Shown here one piece after another: positions 53,391 to 62,208 of a stretch of DNA of 64,000 nt; within the stretch, counting starts at the first letter, position 1, and each line of letters opens with the position of its first letter. Below the pieces are notes generated by a model that saw nothing but the letters and a program-made list of their open reading frames with translations, was not told the DNA's origin and made no database searches. This stretch comes from a bacterium (GTDB lineage: Bacteria; Orphanbacterota; Orphanbacteria; Orphanbacterales; Orphanbacteraceae): NCBI GenBank assembly GCA_025782575.1, contig JALGYY010000017.1, positions 111,884 through 175,883 on the forward strand, read 5' to 3'. The translations under genes were made by a program, and so were the position numbers.

Positions 53391-54071
53391 TCAGATATCT
53401 GCGGTCGGATTAACCCAGGAGGTCTCTCCACCTTGCCAGATTTCGCTTTTCCAGATCGGCACATCTTCTTTGATTCGATCCATAATATACTGGCAAGCGG
53501 CAAACCCGTCTTTTCGATGGGGTGATGAAAGAACGATCGCCACCGACGCCACGCCCAGTTCCATTCGGCCCAATCGATGAACGACATCGATAGCGGTCAG
53601 CTCGAATCGCTCGAGCGCCTCCTCTCCGATCTGGCGGAGCTTCCGCCGGGCCATCTCCTCGTAAGCAGTGTATTCGAGAGCGATCAGCGGATGATCTGAC
53701 GCTCCCTCGGCACGCACCGTTCCGAGAAAAGTCGTCACCGCACCTGCATGAATCGAAGAGACCCGATTGATCATCGGCGAGAATTCGATCGCCTCGTGCG
53801 TCAGCGCCACAGTAAGATCCGCCGTGCCACCCGCTACGGGGGGAATCACAGCCACTTCGTCGCCGTCAGCGAGCGGGCGCTTAATGTCCACGTAGTCGAG
53901 ATTCACGGCAAACCGCAGAATCTCTTCCTGCCGAGCAAGCTCCGGATGGCTCGCGAACAGTATTGATCGGAGGGACTGAACCGTCGAGCTGTCATCCAGC
54001 CCGACTATCTCCTCACGGCCGCCCGCAGCATCCGCCGCGGGACCGAAGTAGAGTACCTTGATGTGAATCAT
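53391..54071 (-). CDS. MoaD-MoaE fusion, molybdopterin synthase
   Basis: 226 residues. The MoaD ubiquitin-like domain ends at IPPVAGG (Gly81-Gly82), the normal thiocarboxylated C-terminus, and continues straight into the MoaE domain. MoaE shows HRLGRMELGVASVAI and the lysines in DRIKEDVPIWKSE. Such fusions are known in mycobacteria (MoaX), where cleavage after the diglycine is needed for activity, so processing is likely here too. Molybdopterin synthase inserts sulfur into precursor Z. No other moa genes lie in the window. The neighbour is nth. Confidence 0.92.
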   Translation of the reverse strand: MIHIKVLYFGPAADAAGGREEIVGLDDSSTVQSLRSILFASHPELARQEEILRFAVNLDYVDIKRPLADGDEVAVIPPVAGGTADLTVALTHEAIEFSPMINRVSSIHAGAVTTFLGTVRAEGASDHPLIALEYTAYEEMARRKLRQIGEEALERFELTAIDVVHRLGRMELGVASVAIVLSSPHRKDGFAACQYIMDRIKEDVPIWKSEIWQGGETSWVNPTADI

Positions 54072-54250
54072 CGTCCCCTCGGGATGAATTGCGTGCCGTC
54101 AGTCGCCCGACAGACCATTTTACGAGCGTCAATTGAAGATAGGCTCTCCCCCCCCCCATTGGCCAGTGGAAACGGGAGAGGCGACTGCAGGCGAGCCGCC
54201 ATCCAAGATCCCTCTCGACCGGGAGAGAGATTTCTCGTAAAACCATGTAG

Positions 54251-55741
54251 GTGAATTCGCCCTCTCCAGAAGAACTCCCTAATGGGACCCGTATTGCGGC
54301 GTGGGTCTTTCTTCGCTCACTTGGTGTGATCTACTTTCTGGCGTTCGCCTCGCTGGCACCGCAGGTCGCCGGCCTTTTCGGCTCAGAAGGAATTCTTCCG
54401 GCAGAGGATTATCTCGCTTCATTCCCTGACGAACTGGGTGGCAGACGGATCGCTCTCGTGCCCACACTATTCTGGCTCGGGTCAGGAGACTTCGCACTTT
54501 CGTTCTCCTGTGGACTGGGAATCACTCTTTCGATCCTGCTGATCGCCGGGGTACTCCCCCTTCTATCCGCGACACTGCTCTGGTTACTTTATCTCTCTTT
54601 CGTTCAGGTGGGAGGCGATTTTCTTTCCTTTCAGTGGGACATGCTTCTCATCGAGACCGGCCTGCTGGCTCTGTTTCTCGCGCCTCCGACTCTCCTTTCG
54701 CCCCCCAGCCAGGCCAAGAACCCCTCCAGACTCACTCTCCTTCTCTTTTTCTGGCTGTTGTTCCGCCTGATATTCGCATCCGGGGTCGTGAAGCTCGCGA
54801 GCGGCGACCCGGCCTGGCGCAGCCTGACCGCCCTCGCTTACCATTTTGAAACTCAACCACTCCCCCCCTGGACAGCGTGGTACGCCCATCACTTTCCCGC
54901 AGTTCTTCTCCGATCCTTCACGGCAAGCATGTTTCTGATCGAACTACTGATCCCCTTTCTGATATTCGCCCCCGCCCGAGTGAGGCGGGTCGGTTTCGGC
55001 CTTCTCCTCTTTCTTCAGGCCATGATTCTCGCTACTGGGAACTACGGTTTCTTCAACTGGATTACGATCGCCCTTTGCCTTCTCATTCTGGATGACCACG
55101 CTTGGCCCCGCTCTCTCCGCCGGCGATTCGAACCGGTCCAGCCAAGAGGGGACGGCCGGCGTTCGATTACACCGCGCACCGTACTTCTCCCGCCGTTCGC
55201 TCTTATCATATTTACCGTATCACTCGCCCAGATGTCCCGGACGTTACCCCTCGCTGTCTCCTGGCCGGCTTCGGTCAGGGCACTCGAGCGATCCGTAGCC
55301 CCTTATCGCTCGATCAACAGTTATGGCCTTTTTGCCATCATGACAACATCACGCCCTGAGATCATAATTGAAGGATCAAATGACGGCATTCATTGGCTTC
55401 CGTACGAGTTCGCCCATAAGATCGGTGACCCTGAGAAGAGGCCTGCGTTCGTTGCTCCCCATATGCCCCGACTGGACTGGCAGATGTGGTTTCAGGCGCT
55501 CTCCAGCTACAGACAGACTCGTTGGTATGTGAACTTTCTCATCCGTCTGCTCGAAGGCTCTGAGCCGGTTCTCGGTCTGCTCGAATCAAATCCCTTCCCC
55601 GACGGTCCGCCCCGACAGATCCGGGCAGCCTACTACAACTACCGGTTCTCTGATCCAGCAGCGAAGCGGGACCGGGGAGTCTGGTGGACAAGGGATTTGA
55701 TCGGATATTATTCTCCGCCGGTATCTCTTCGGACTGAGTGA
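54251..55741 (+). CDS. Lipase maturation factor (LMF1)-family membrane protein
   Basis: 496 residues from GTG 54251 (no strong ribosome site). About eight membrane helices are followed by a soluble C-terminal domain. The LMF1 signature is visible in FASGVVKLASGDPAWR, SLTALAYHFETQPLP and PPWTAWYAHHFP. In vertebrates LMF1 is an ER protein needed for lipase folding; bacterial members are of unknown function, possibly folding or quinone/thiol related. A run of ten C (54148-54157) lies just upstream in the divergent interval with moaDE. Downstream is the Tricorn gene. Confidence 0.85.
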   Translation: MNSPSPEELPNGTRIAAWVFLRSLGVIYFLAFASLAPQVAGLFGSEGILPAEDYLASFPDELGGRRIALVPTLFWLGSGDFALSFSCGLGITLSILLIAGVLPLLSATLLWLLYLSFVQVGGDFLSFQWDMLLIETGLLALFLAPPTLLSPPSQAKNPSRLTLLLFFWLLFRLIFASGVVKLASGDPAWRSLTALAYHFETQPLPPWTAWYAHHFPAVLLRSFTASMFLIELLIPFLIFAPARVRRVGFGLLLFLQAMILATGNYGFFNWITIALCLLILDDHAWPRSLRRRFEPVQPRGDGRRSITPRTVLLPPFALIIFTVSLAQMSRTLPLAVSWPASVRALERSVAPYRSINSYGLFAIMTTSRPEIIIEGSNDGIHWLPYEFAHKIGDPEKRPAFVAPHMPRLDWQMWFQALSSYRQTRWYVNFLIRLLEGSEPVLGLLESNPFPDGPPRQIRAAYYNYRFSDPAAKRDRGVWWTRDLIGYYSPPVSLRTE

Positions 55742-55818
55742 CGATTCTACGCCCCCGGTGTTACTATCAGGCTGATCTTTCCCCCCCCGAGCAACATGTC
55801 ATGAGACTGGAGGAGTTG

Positions 55819-58800
55819 ATGAAATGGACAGGAAGGGCGCTGATCGCCCTCATGATGATCGCGGTCTGGGTAGCCGCTGGAACCTGGACCAGAGCCGACG
55901 CCGAAGATCTCCTCGGCGCACGCCATCCGAACCTGTCGCCGGACGGTTCCATGATCGCCTTCTCCTACATGGGCGATATCTGGACCGTTCCATCCGAGGG
56001 GGGAAGGGCGAACCGAATCACTGTCCATGAATCTTATGACAGGACCCCGATCTGGTCGCCTGACGGCACCCGCCTCGCGTTTTCGTCGAATCGATTCGGG
56101 AACGATGATATCTGGGTGGTGGATGCCGGCGGAGGACGGGCTGAACGCCGCACCTGGCATTCCGCAGCTGACCAGGTCGTCGGATGGTCGGCAACAGGGG
56201 ATGAGATCTACTTCGCATCGAGACGGGAATCTCGCCAACCCCACCTGTTCTTGACCGATCGGAACGGCTCCCACCCTCTTTCCGTAATCCGCGAGCGAAC
56301 GCTTCATGCGGCTGTTTCACCTGACGGAGAACAGCTCCTCTGGGTCAAGGGCTACACACCATGGTGGCGGAAGCACTATAAAGGATCGGCCAGCCGTGAC
56401 ATATGGACACGGGCGACCGGGGGCGGAGAGAGCGTCCGACTGACACAATGGGAAGGGGATGACGAGTACCCCATGTGGGCGGCCGACGGGAAAGCATTCT
56501 ACTTTCTATCAGAACGGGATGACGGCGTAGCCAACATCTGGAAGGCGGAGATCGAATATGGGGCGAGCCCGGCCCGCATGATCGGCCAACCTGTCCAGAT
56601 CACACATCACGATGAATGGTCGATCGAGAGCGCATCGATCGCCGCAAACGGTTCGCTGATCGCATACGAACGCCACGGAAAATTATACACCGTCACCCTT
56701 TCGGGAGGAGAGCCGGAGCAAGTCGCAATCGATCTGGAAAGCGACGACAAATGGAACCGGGTTCGCTACGAAACCGCCACCGACCATGCCACCGAATTCG
56801 CCGTTTCCCCTGATGAATCAGAAGTGGCAATCGTGGTCCATGGCGAGGTTTTCGTCATGGAACTGGACGACGGCGAAGGGACCGATCAAATCCGCCGGAT
56901 CACCGACACTCCGGCTCGGGAGCGACACGTTGCATGGGCGCCCGACGGAGAGTCGATCTATTTCGCCTCTGACCGGAACGGCCAGACCGATATCATCCGG
57001 GCCTACTCGACTGATTCGGACGAGAAGCGTCTCTCACGATCCCGCAGGACAGCCACATCTCTCGTTACGGATACGCCTGATAATGAGCTGAACCCGGTCC
57101 CCTCTCCGGACGGCGAGAGAGTCGCGTTCCTGAGGGGCGCCGGTTATGCCCATACGATCAAGATCGACGGGGGCGATGAGCGCCTGCTTCTTCCCGGGCC
57201 GGACGTTCTCTATACGCGCTGGTCTCCTGATTCGAAGTGGGTTGCTGTCTCTCAATCCAATCTGGGCGGCCTGGAAGATGTACTGATAGCACCCGCCTCA
57301 GGGGGCGAGGCGTACAATGTCTCCCGCGCCTACATTGACGACTACTCCCCGTTCTGGACAGGTGACGGCAAGCGGCTGGTCTACGCCAGCCGGGACAACG
57401 AGGGCAATCTCTGGCTCAAGTATGTCTGGCTTACAGAAGAAGAGTTTTTGAAGAGCGAATCCGAGCGGAAGGATGAAGAACGGCTGGAGGATCGAAAAAA
57501 AGAGAAAACCGAAAAAGAGAGTAAAAGCGACGACGATGCGGACGAAGAGGAAGTGCCTGTTGTAGCCATCGATTTCGATGGTCTCCATTCCCGATCTGTC
57601 ACAGTGACACGCCTTTCGGGCGGCTACAATCCGTTTGCTGTTACGCCGGACGGCGATTTCTTCGCGGTGGTCTCGAACCAGCTCGGATCGAATGATATCT
57701 GGCTCGTGAATCGAGAGGGAGACAGGATCACGCGGCTCGCGAGCGGAGGAGGAGGATCCGGTTTCTTCCGATTCCGCGAGGACAGCCGGGCCATCTACTA
57801 TCTCGACGGTGGCGGACGGATCAAGCTCTCCGAATTCGACGATGACGGAGAAAGCAAGGGAGGCCCAAAAGGGGTTTCATTCGAGGCGCGCTACGACATC
57901 GATCTGGCCGCGGAAGCGGAGCAGAAGTACAGCGAAGCCTGGTCACTCCTGAACGACGGTTTCTACGACGATCGTTTTCACGGGGCTGACTGGGGAGCGC
58001 TGAGGGCGGCCTACGCACCGCGGGCACATGCCGCCTACACTCTCGAAGAATTTCGCGATGTGTTGAGCGAGCTGATCGGCGAGCTTTCCGCGTCCCATCT
58101 TGGCGTCTGGCTACCCGGCGGCAAGGGTGGCGACGCGACCGCGTTTCCCGGTTTTTACATCGATCCGACCTACTCGGGGCGGGGAGTACGCATCAATCAT
58201 GTACTCGATCGCGGCCCGGCGGATCGGAGTGAGTGCAAGATTCAGGTGGGCGAATTCATCCTGGCGATCGACGGTGAAGAGCTGGAGGCGGGTGCAAGTT
58301 ACTACGCCATGCTGAATCGCAAAGCAGGGGAAAAGGTAGACATGATCGTCGCCGAGACTGCCACGGGCAAAGGGAGCCGAGAGGTGACCATCATACCGGT
58401 CAGTCCGGGACGGGCATTCTCCCTCATCTGGGAGGACTGGAAGAGAGAGAACCGGCTCCTTGCTGAAATACTTTCTAATGGCCGTGTGGGCTATATCGCT
58501 CTCGCCGCCATGGGAGCGGGCGACATTGCGCGATTCGAGAGGGAGATCATCGCCGAGACCGGTGACAGGGATGCGCTCATTCTGGACATCCGGTTCAACA
58601 ACGGGGGATCCGTCCACGACCAGGTGATCACCATCCTGCAACGCCGGCCTTACGCAAAGACAAAGAGCCGCGGTCGGGAAGGGAATCTCAATCCGTACGA
58701 AATGCTGAACAAGCCGGTCGTCTGCCTGATCAATGAACGGAGCTACTCGGACGGCGAGATCTTCCCCCACGCCTTCAAGACGCTCGACCTGGGGACGGTA

Positions 58801-59067
58801 GTAGGCGTTCCGACCTATGGGGCGGTAATCGGCACGAACAACGTTCCGCTGATCGACGGCACAATGTTCCGGATTCCGGGAACAGGATGGTATGGCCTCG
58901 ACGGGAAAAGCCTCGAAAACAACGGCGTAACGCCTGACGTCTATGTTGAATCGATCCCGGAGGAGAGGGCGGCCGGCAGGGACATCCAGATCGAGCGTGC
59001 GGTAGAGATCCTTCTGGAGCAAACAGGCTCAACGAAGGTGAGCGCCAAGAACCCTCCAGTGAACTGA
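55819..59067 (+). CDS. Tricorn protease homologue with signal peptide
   Basis: About 1082 residues from ATG 55819, with GGAGGAG upstream; a GTG at 55738 overlaps the LMF1 stop and would add 27 residues. A Sec signal (ALIALMMIAVWVAAGTW then RADA-E) is unusual, since classical Tricorn is cytosolic. Two beta-propellers built of WSPDG-type repeats (about 35-660) have a Lys/Glu-rich insert (residues about 545-585). The PDZ domain (about 780-870) and S41-like catalytic core follow. Catalytic residues by position: His 760 (SASHLGVW), Ser 977 (RSYSDGEIF), Glu 1033 (SLENNGVTPDV). It cuts oligopeptides. Confidence 0.92.
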   Translation: MKWTGRALIALMMIAVWVAAGTWTRADAEDLLGARHPNLSPDGSMIAFSYMGDIWTVPSEGGRANRITVHESYDRTPIWSPDGTRLAFSSNRFGNDDIWVVDAGGGRAERRTWHSAADQVVGWSATGDEIYFASRRESRQPHLFLTDRNGSHPLSVIRERTLHAAVSPDGEQLLWVKGYTPWWRKHYKGSASRDIWTRATGGGESVRLTQWEGDDEYPMWAADGKAFYFLSERDDGVANIWKAEIEYGASPARMIGQPVQITHHDEWSIESASIAANGSLIAYERHGKLYTVTLSGGEPEQVAIDLESDDKWNRVRYETATDHATEFAVSPDESEVAIVVHGEVFVMELDDGEGTDQIRRITDTPARERHVAWAPDGESIYFASDRNGQTDIIRAYSTDSDEKRLSRSRRTATSLVTDTPDNELNPVPSPDGERVAFLRGAGYAHTIKIDGGDERLLLPGPDVLYTRWSPDSKWVAVSQSNLGGLEDVLIAPASGGEAYNVSRAYIDDYSPFWTGDGKRLVYASRDNEGNLWLKYVWLTEEEFLKSESERKDEERLEDRKKEKTEKESKSDDDADEEEVPVVAIDFDGLHSRSVTVTRLSGGYNPFAVTPDGDFFAVVSNQLGSNDIWLVNREGDRITRLASGGGGSGFFRFREDSRAIYYLDGGGRIKLSEFDDDGESKGGPKGVSFEARYDIDLAAEAEQKYSEAWSLLNDGFYDDRFHGADWGALRAAYAPRAHAAYTLEEFRDVLSELIGELSASHLGVWLPGGKGGDATAFPGFYIDPTYSGRGVRINHVLDRGPADRSECKIQVGEFILAIDGEELEAGASYYAMLNRKAGEKVDMIVAETATGKGSREVTIIPVSPGRAFSLIWEDWKRENRLLAEILSNGRVGYIALAAMGAGDIARFEREIIAETGDRDALILDIRFNNGGSVHDQVITILQRRPYAKTKSRGREGNLNPYEMLNKPVVCLINERSYSDGEIFPHAFKTLDLGTVVGVPTYGAVIGTNNVPLIDGTMFRIPGTGWYGLDGKSLENNGVTPDVYVESIPEERAAGRDIQIERAVEILLEQTGSTKVSAKNPPVN

Positions 59068-59070
59068 TAA

Positions 59071-59103
59071 TAGAGGCCGGGCCCGCCGCCGGGTCCGGCT
59101 CTA
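59071..59103. terminator. Bidirectional terminator between Tricorn and adenosine deaminase
   Basis: A 13-bp stem with one bulge around GCCGCC: TAGAGGCCGGGCCC pairs with GGGTCCGGCTCTA. It lies between convergent genes, directly after the Tricorn stop, with TCTATTCC following. Confidence 0.75.
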
Positions 59104-59123
59104 TTCCTTCGTCGGACCGTTTC

Positions 59124-60143
59124 CTATCTGGTCATTCCCACAAAAGACATTTCCTCCGCCATCCGCACCAGACGGCGAACATCTTCTTCGCTGAGGTCGA
59201 ATGTATCGATCGCGGTAAGATACTCGTCGATTACGGAGATGCCGGAAACGGTGGGATTATCGGTGCAGATACATATTTTTACACCCGCTTCCAGAAAGAC
59301 GGGGAGCGGGTGATTCGATACCTTGTCGATCGCTCCGGTCTGCACATTGGAGGTCAGACAGACTTCCACCGCAATGCCGTCATCAGCGAGGCGTTTGACC
59401 AGCTTGGGATCCTTCGCTGCGCTCGTTCCGTGCCCGATCCGTTCCGGCGCCAGTAATTCCACCGCCTGCCACACTTTATCGGGCCCTTCATCTTCGCCGG
59501 CATGAACCGTCCGACTGAGGCCCATCGTCCTGGCGAGCGCGAACGGCTCTACGAACAGAATGGGAGGAAACGGACGCTCGGGTCCGGCGATATCGAACCC
59601 GACCACACCGATGTCGGAGTGAAAGTTCTCTTTCTCGCCGATCACTTCGCGCAGGAGAATTTTGGCCATATTGCCGCCGAAGTTCCGCATGGCGATGGCG
59701 ATGATGCCCACACGCAGATCGGGGTGCCGTTTCCGGCAGGCCCGAAGACCTTTCCTCACCGCGGTCAGCACCTGACGGGTGCTGAGGCCCGCCCGCTGGT
59801 GAATCGTCGGATTAATACGAAGTTCGAGAAGCCTGATGCCCTCTTTATATGCGTCCTCCGCAATCTCCTCCGCGATCGTCTGGATGTTGTCGAAAAACTG
59901 CGTGTACTGCAGGGGTATATGGAACTTATCCAGGTAATCGAGAAGGCTCTTGTCCTTCTCGGCGTCATAGGAGAGCTTGGCCCGGAATTCCTCGAACCCC
60001 AGGCCGGGAACGGCGGAATAGTACGTTTTCGACAGATCCCATAGCGTCTCCGGCCTGACCGATCCATCGAAGTGCCTGTGGAGATCGGCAAGGGGCTGAC
60101 TCTTCAGGAACGCGACCTTATCTTCTTTCGACCATTGCTTCAA
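59124..60143 (-). CDS. add: Adenosine deaminase
   Basis: 339 residues, cytosolic. Zinc ligands and catalytic residues: ADLHRHFDGSV (two His), VHAGEDEGPDKV (His, Glu), IGHGTSA (His) and ICTDNPTVSGI (Asp). The TDN form instead of TDD occurs in many bacterial members. It converts adenosine to inosine for purine salvage. It is divergent from hflK across 137 bases. A close 6-aminodeoxyfutalosine or adenine deaminase function is possible for diverged members but nothing indicates it. Confidence 0.9.
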   Translation of the reverse strand: MKQWSKEDKVAFLKSQPLADLHRHFDGSVRPETLWDLSKTYYSAVPGLGFEEFRAKLSYDAEKDKSLLDYLDKFHIPLQYTQFFDNIQTIAEEIAEDAYKEGIRLLELRINPTIHQRAGLSTRQVLTAVRKGLRACRKRHPDLRVGIIAIAMRNFGGNMAKILLREVIGEKENFHSDIGVVGFDIAGPERPFPPILFVEPFALARTMGLSRTVHAGEDEGPDKVWQAVELLAPERIGHGTSAAKDPKLVKRLADDGIAVEVCLTSNVQTGAIDKVSNHPLPVFLEAGVKICICTDNPTVSGISVIDEYLTAIDTFDLSEEDVRRLVRMAEEMSFVGMTR

Positions 60144-60217
60144 AGCTGACTTCTCCCTCTGTAATAGATTTGGCGTACTTTACCAGATTTCTACCTGCCG
60201 GGACAGGGGGGTTCTCC

Positions 60218-60246
60218 TTGACACCGGCCCTGCCCTCTCCTACCGT
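60218..60246 (+). promoter_or_regulatory. Sigma-70-type promoter of hflKC
   Basis: TTGACA (60218-60223), exactly 17-base spacer, TACCGT (60241-60246; three of six). The hflK start is at 60281. Confidence 0.55.
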
Positions 60247-60280
60247 TCTTCTCGCGTTCCTTTAATTCAGGAGATCGAAA

Positions 60281-61267
60281 ATGCGACAGGATATCCCTCC
60301 GTTTCGGGGGCAGGAGATTAAGCTTCCGTCGATCAGCGGCCGGACAATCGGGCTCGTGGCGCTCGGTCTGGCCGTACTGTTCGCGGTCTTCTCGAGCGTC
60401 TACACCGTAAGTCCGGAAGAGGTCGGCGTTGTGCTTACACTGGGCAAGTACACGCGCACAACCGAACCAGGCCTTCAATTCAAACTCCCCTTCGGCATCG
60501 AAAAGGTCTACAAGGTTCCGGTGCGGAGGCAGCTCAAAGAGGAATTCGGGTTCCGGACGGTGCAGGCCGGCCAGAGAACGCAGTATTCCAATCAGAAGTT
60601 CGAGGAAGAAGAGCTGATGTTGACGGGCGACCTCAACTCGGCACTTGTCGAGTGGATCGTGCAGTACAAGATCGCCGATCCCGTGAAGTTCCTTTTCCGC
60701 GTCCGCTCGCCGAGGGATACGTTTCGCGATATGACCGAAGCGGTCATGCGAAGCCTCGTCGGTGATCGAAGCGTCAATGAAGTCCTGACGACCGGCCGTG
60801 AAGAGATCGGTTCGGAACTCAAAATTCATCTTCAGGAACTTTGTGATCAGTATGAAACGGGCATTCAGGTGCAGGTTGTCGTTCTTCAGGACGTCAATCC
60901 GCCAGTACCGGTGCAGGCGTCGTTCAACGAAGTGAACAACGCCATTCAGGAGAAGGAAAAGCTCATCAACGAAGCACTCTCTTCCTATAACCAGGAGATT
61001 CCGCGAGCAAGCGGGCAGGCCCAGGCCATGGTTCTCGAAGCGGAAGGATTTGCGCTTGATAGAGTGAACCGGGCAAAGGGAGATGTAGCGCGTTTCAAGG
61101 CACTCCTCACGGAATACAAGAAAGCGCCTGAAGTTACGCGGCGCAGGCTCTATCTGGAAGCGATGGAGGAGGTGATGGGGAATATGGACCGCAAGATCAT
61201 TCTGGACGATTCGATCGAGAGCGTCATCCCGTTCCTTCCTCTCGCCGGGGAGGCGATAAAACCATGA
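60281..61267 (+). CDS. hflK: HflK membrane protease regulator
   Basis: 328 residues. A short cytoplasmic head, one membrane helix (about 21-42) and an extracytoplasmic SPFH/band-7 domain starting VSPEEVGVVLTLGKYT, followed by a long coiled-coil tail. With HflC it forms the cage that encloses and limits FtsH. Its stop overlaps hflC by 4 bases (ATGA). The N-terminal part is shorter than in E. coli HflK. No FtsH gene lies in the window. Confidence 0.92.
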   Translation: MRQDIPPFRGQEIKLPSISGRTIGLVALGLAVLFAVFSSVYTVSPEEVGVVLTLGKYTRTTEPGLQFKLPFGIEKVYKVPVRRQLKEEFGFRTVQAGQRTQYSNQKFEEEELMLTGDLNSALVEWIVQYKIADPVKFLFRVRSPRDTFRDMTEAVMRSLVGDRSVNEVLTTGREEIGSELKIHLQELCDQYETGIQVQVVVLQDVNPPVPVQASFNEVNNAIQEKEKLINEALSSYNQEIPRASGQAQAMVLEAEGFALDRVNRAKGDVARFKALLTEYKKAPEVTRRRLYLEAMEEVMGNMDRKIILDDSIESVIPFLPLAGEAIKP

Positions 61268-62202
61268 ATCAGTCAACGATCGTTGCGATCGGCGTTGTCG
61301 CTTTCGTGCTTCTTCTCGTGTTGAGCGGGAGTCTTTATGTGGTGAACGAGACCGAGCAGGTCATTATTACTCAGTTCGGTAGGCCTGTAGGAGATCCGAT
61401 CAAATCTGCCGGCCTCCACTTCAAGATTCCATTCGTCCAGAAGGTGAATGTTTTTGAGCGGCGCTGGATCGAATGGGACGGCTACCCGAATCAGATTCCG
61501 ACCAAGGACAAGAAGTATATCTGGGTCGATACGTACGCTCGCTGGAGGATCGAAGATCCTCTTCTCTTTTTCCAGAGTGTGCGTGATGAGCGTGGGGCGC
61601 AGTCACGGCTCGACGATATTCTCGATGGGGAGACGCGAAACTTCATCGCCGCCTATCCGCTGATCGAAGTGGTGCGCGCCACCAATCGCGAAATGGCCGC
61701 AGAAGAGGGAATCAGCCAGATCGGTGAGAAGCGGCTTACTGCCGAAGTGGAGGTGGGGCGCGAAGCGATCTCCGCCATGATTCTTAAGAGCGCGTCGAAA
61801 CTGACGCCGTCTCTCGGCATCGAGCTCGTCGATGTCAGAATCAAACGGATCAACTACATCGAAGATGTACGTAGAAAAGTTTACGATCGGATGATCTCGG
61901 AGCGACATCAGATTGCTGAGAAATCACGCTCGGAAGGACGCGGGCGAAGCGCGGAAATTATCGGGGAAAAAGAGAAAGAACTGAAGAAGATCCTCTCCGA
62001 AGCTTACAAACAAGCAGAGGAGATCAAGGGAAAGGCGGATGCGGAAGCGGCGTCGATCTACGCATCCGCTTACAATCGTGATCCTGAGTTCTATTCATTC
62101 GTCACCACGCTGAATGTTTATCGAAAAACACTGGGAAAGAATTCATCGCTCGTCACAAGCACGGACGGTGATTTCTTCCGGTATCTGAAGAAAATTCGGT
62201 AG
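61264..62202 (+). CDS. hflC: HflC membrane protease regulator
   Basis: 312 residues. One membrane helix (about 8-26), then the SPFH domain beginning NETEQVIITQFGRPVG. Landmarks include WVDTYARWRIEDPLLFFQSV and the Ala/Glu-rich coiled coil ending with AEAASIYASAYNRDPEFYSF, a strongly conserved HflC segment. It pairs with HflK from the overlapping upstream gene. The AGCS gene follows 6 bases downstream and may be co-transcribed. Confidence 0.93.
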   Translation: MNQSTIVAIGVVAFVLLLVLSGSLYVVNETEQVIITQFGRPVGDPIKSAGLHFKIPFVQKVNVFERRWIEWDGYPNQIPTKDKKYIWVDTYARWRIEDPLLFFQSVRDERGAQSRLDDILDGETRNFIAAYPLIEVVRATNREMAAEEGISQIGEKRLTAEVEVGREAISAMILKSASKLTPSLGIELVDVRIKRINYIEDVRRKVYDRMISERHQIAEKSRSEGRGRSAEIIGEKEKELKKILSEAYKQAEEIKGKADAEAASIYASAYNRDPEFYSFVTTLNVYRKTLGKNSSLVTSTDGDFFRYLKKIR

Positions 62203-62208
62203 GCCCGA

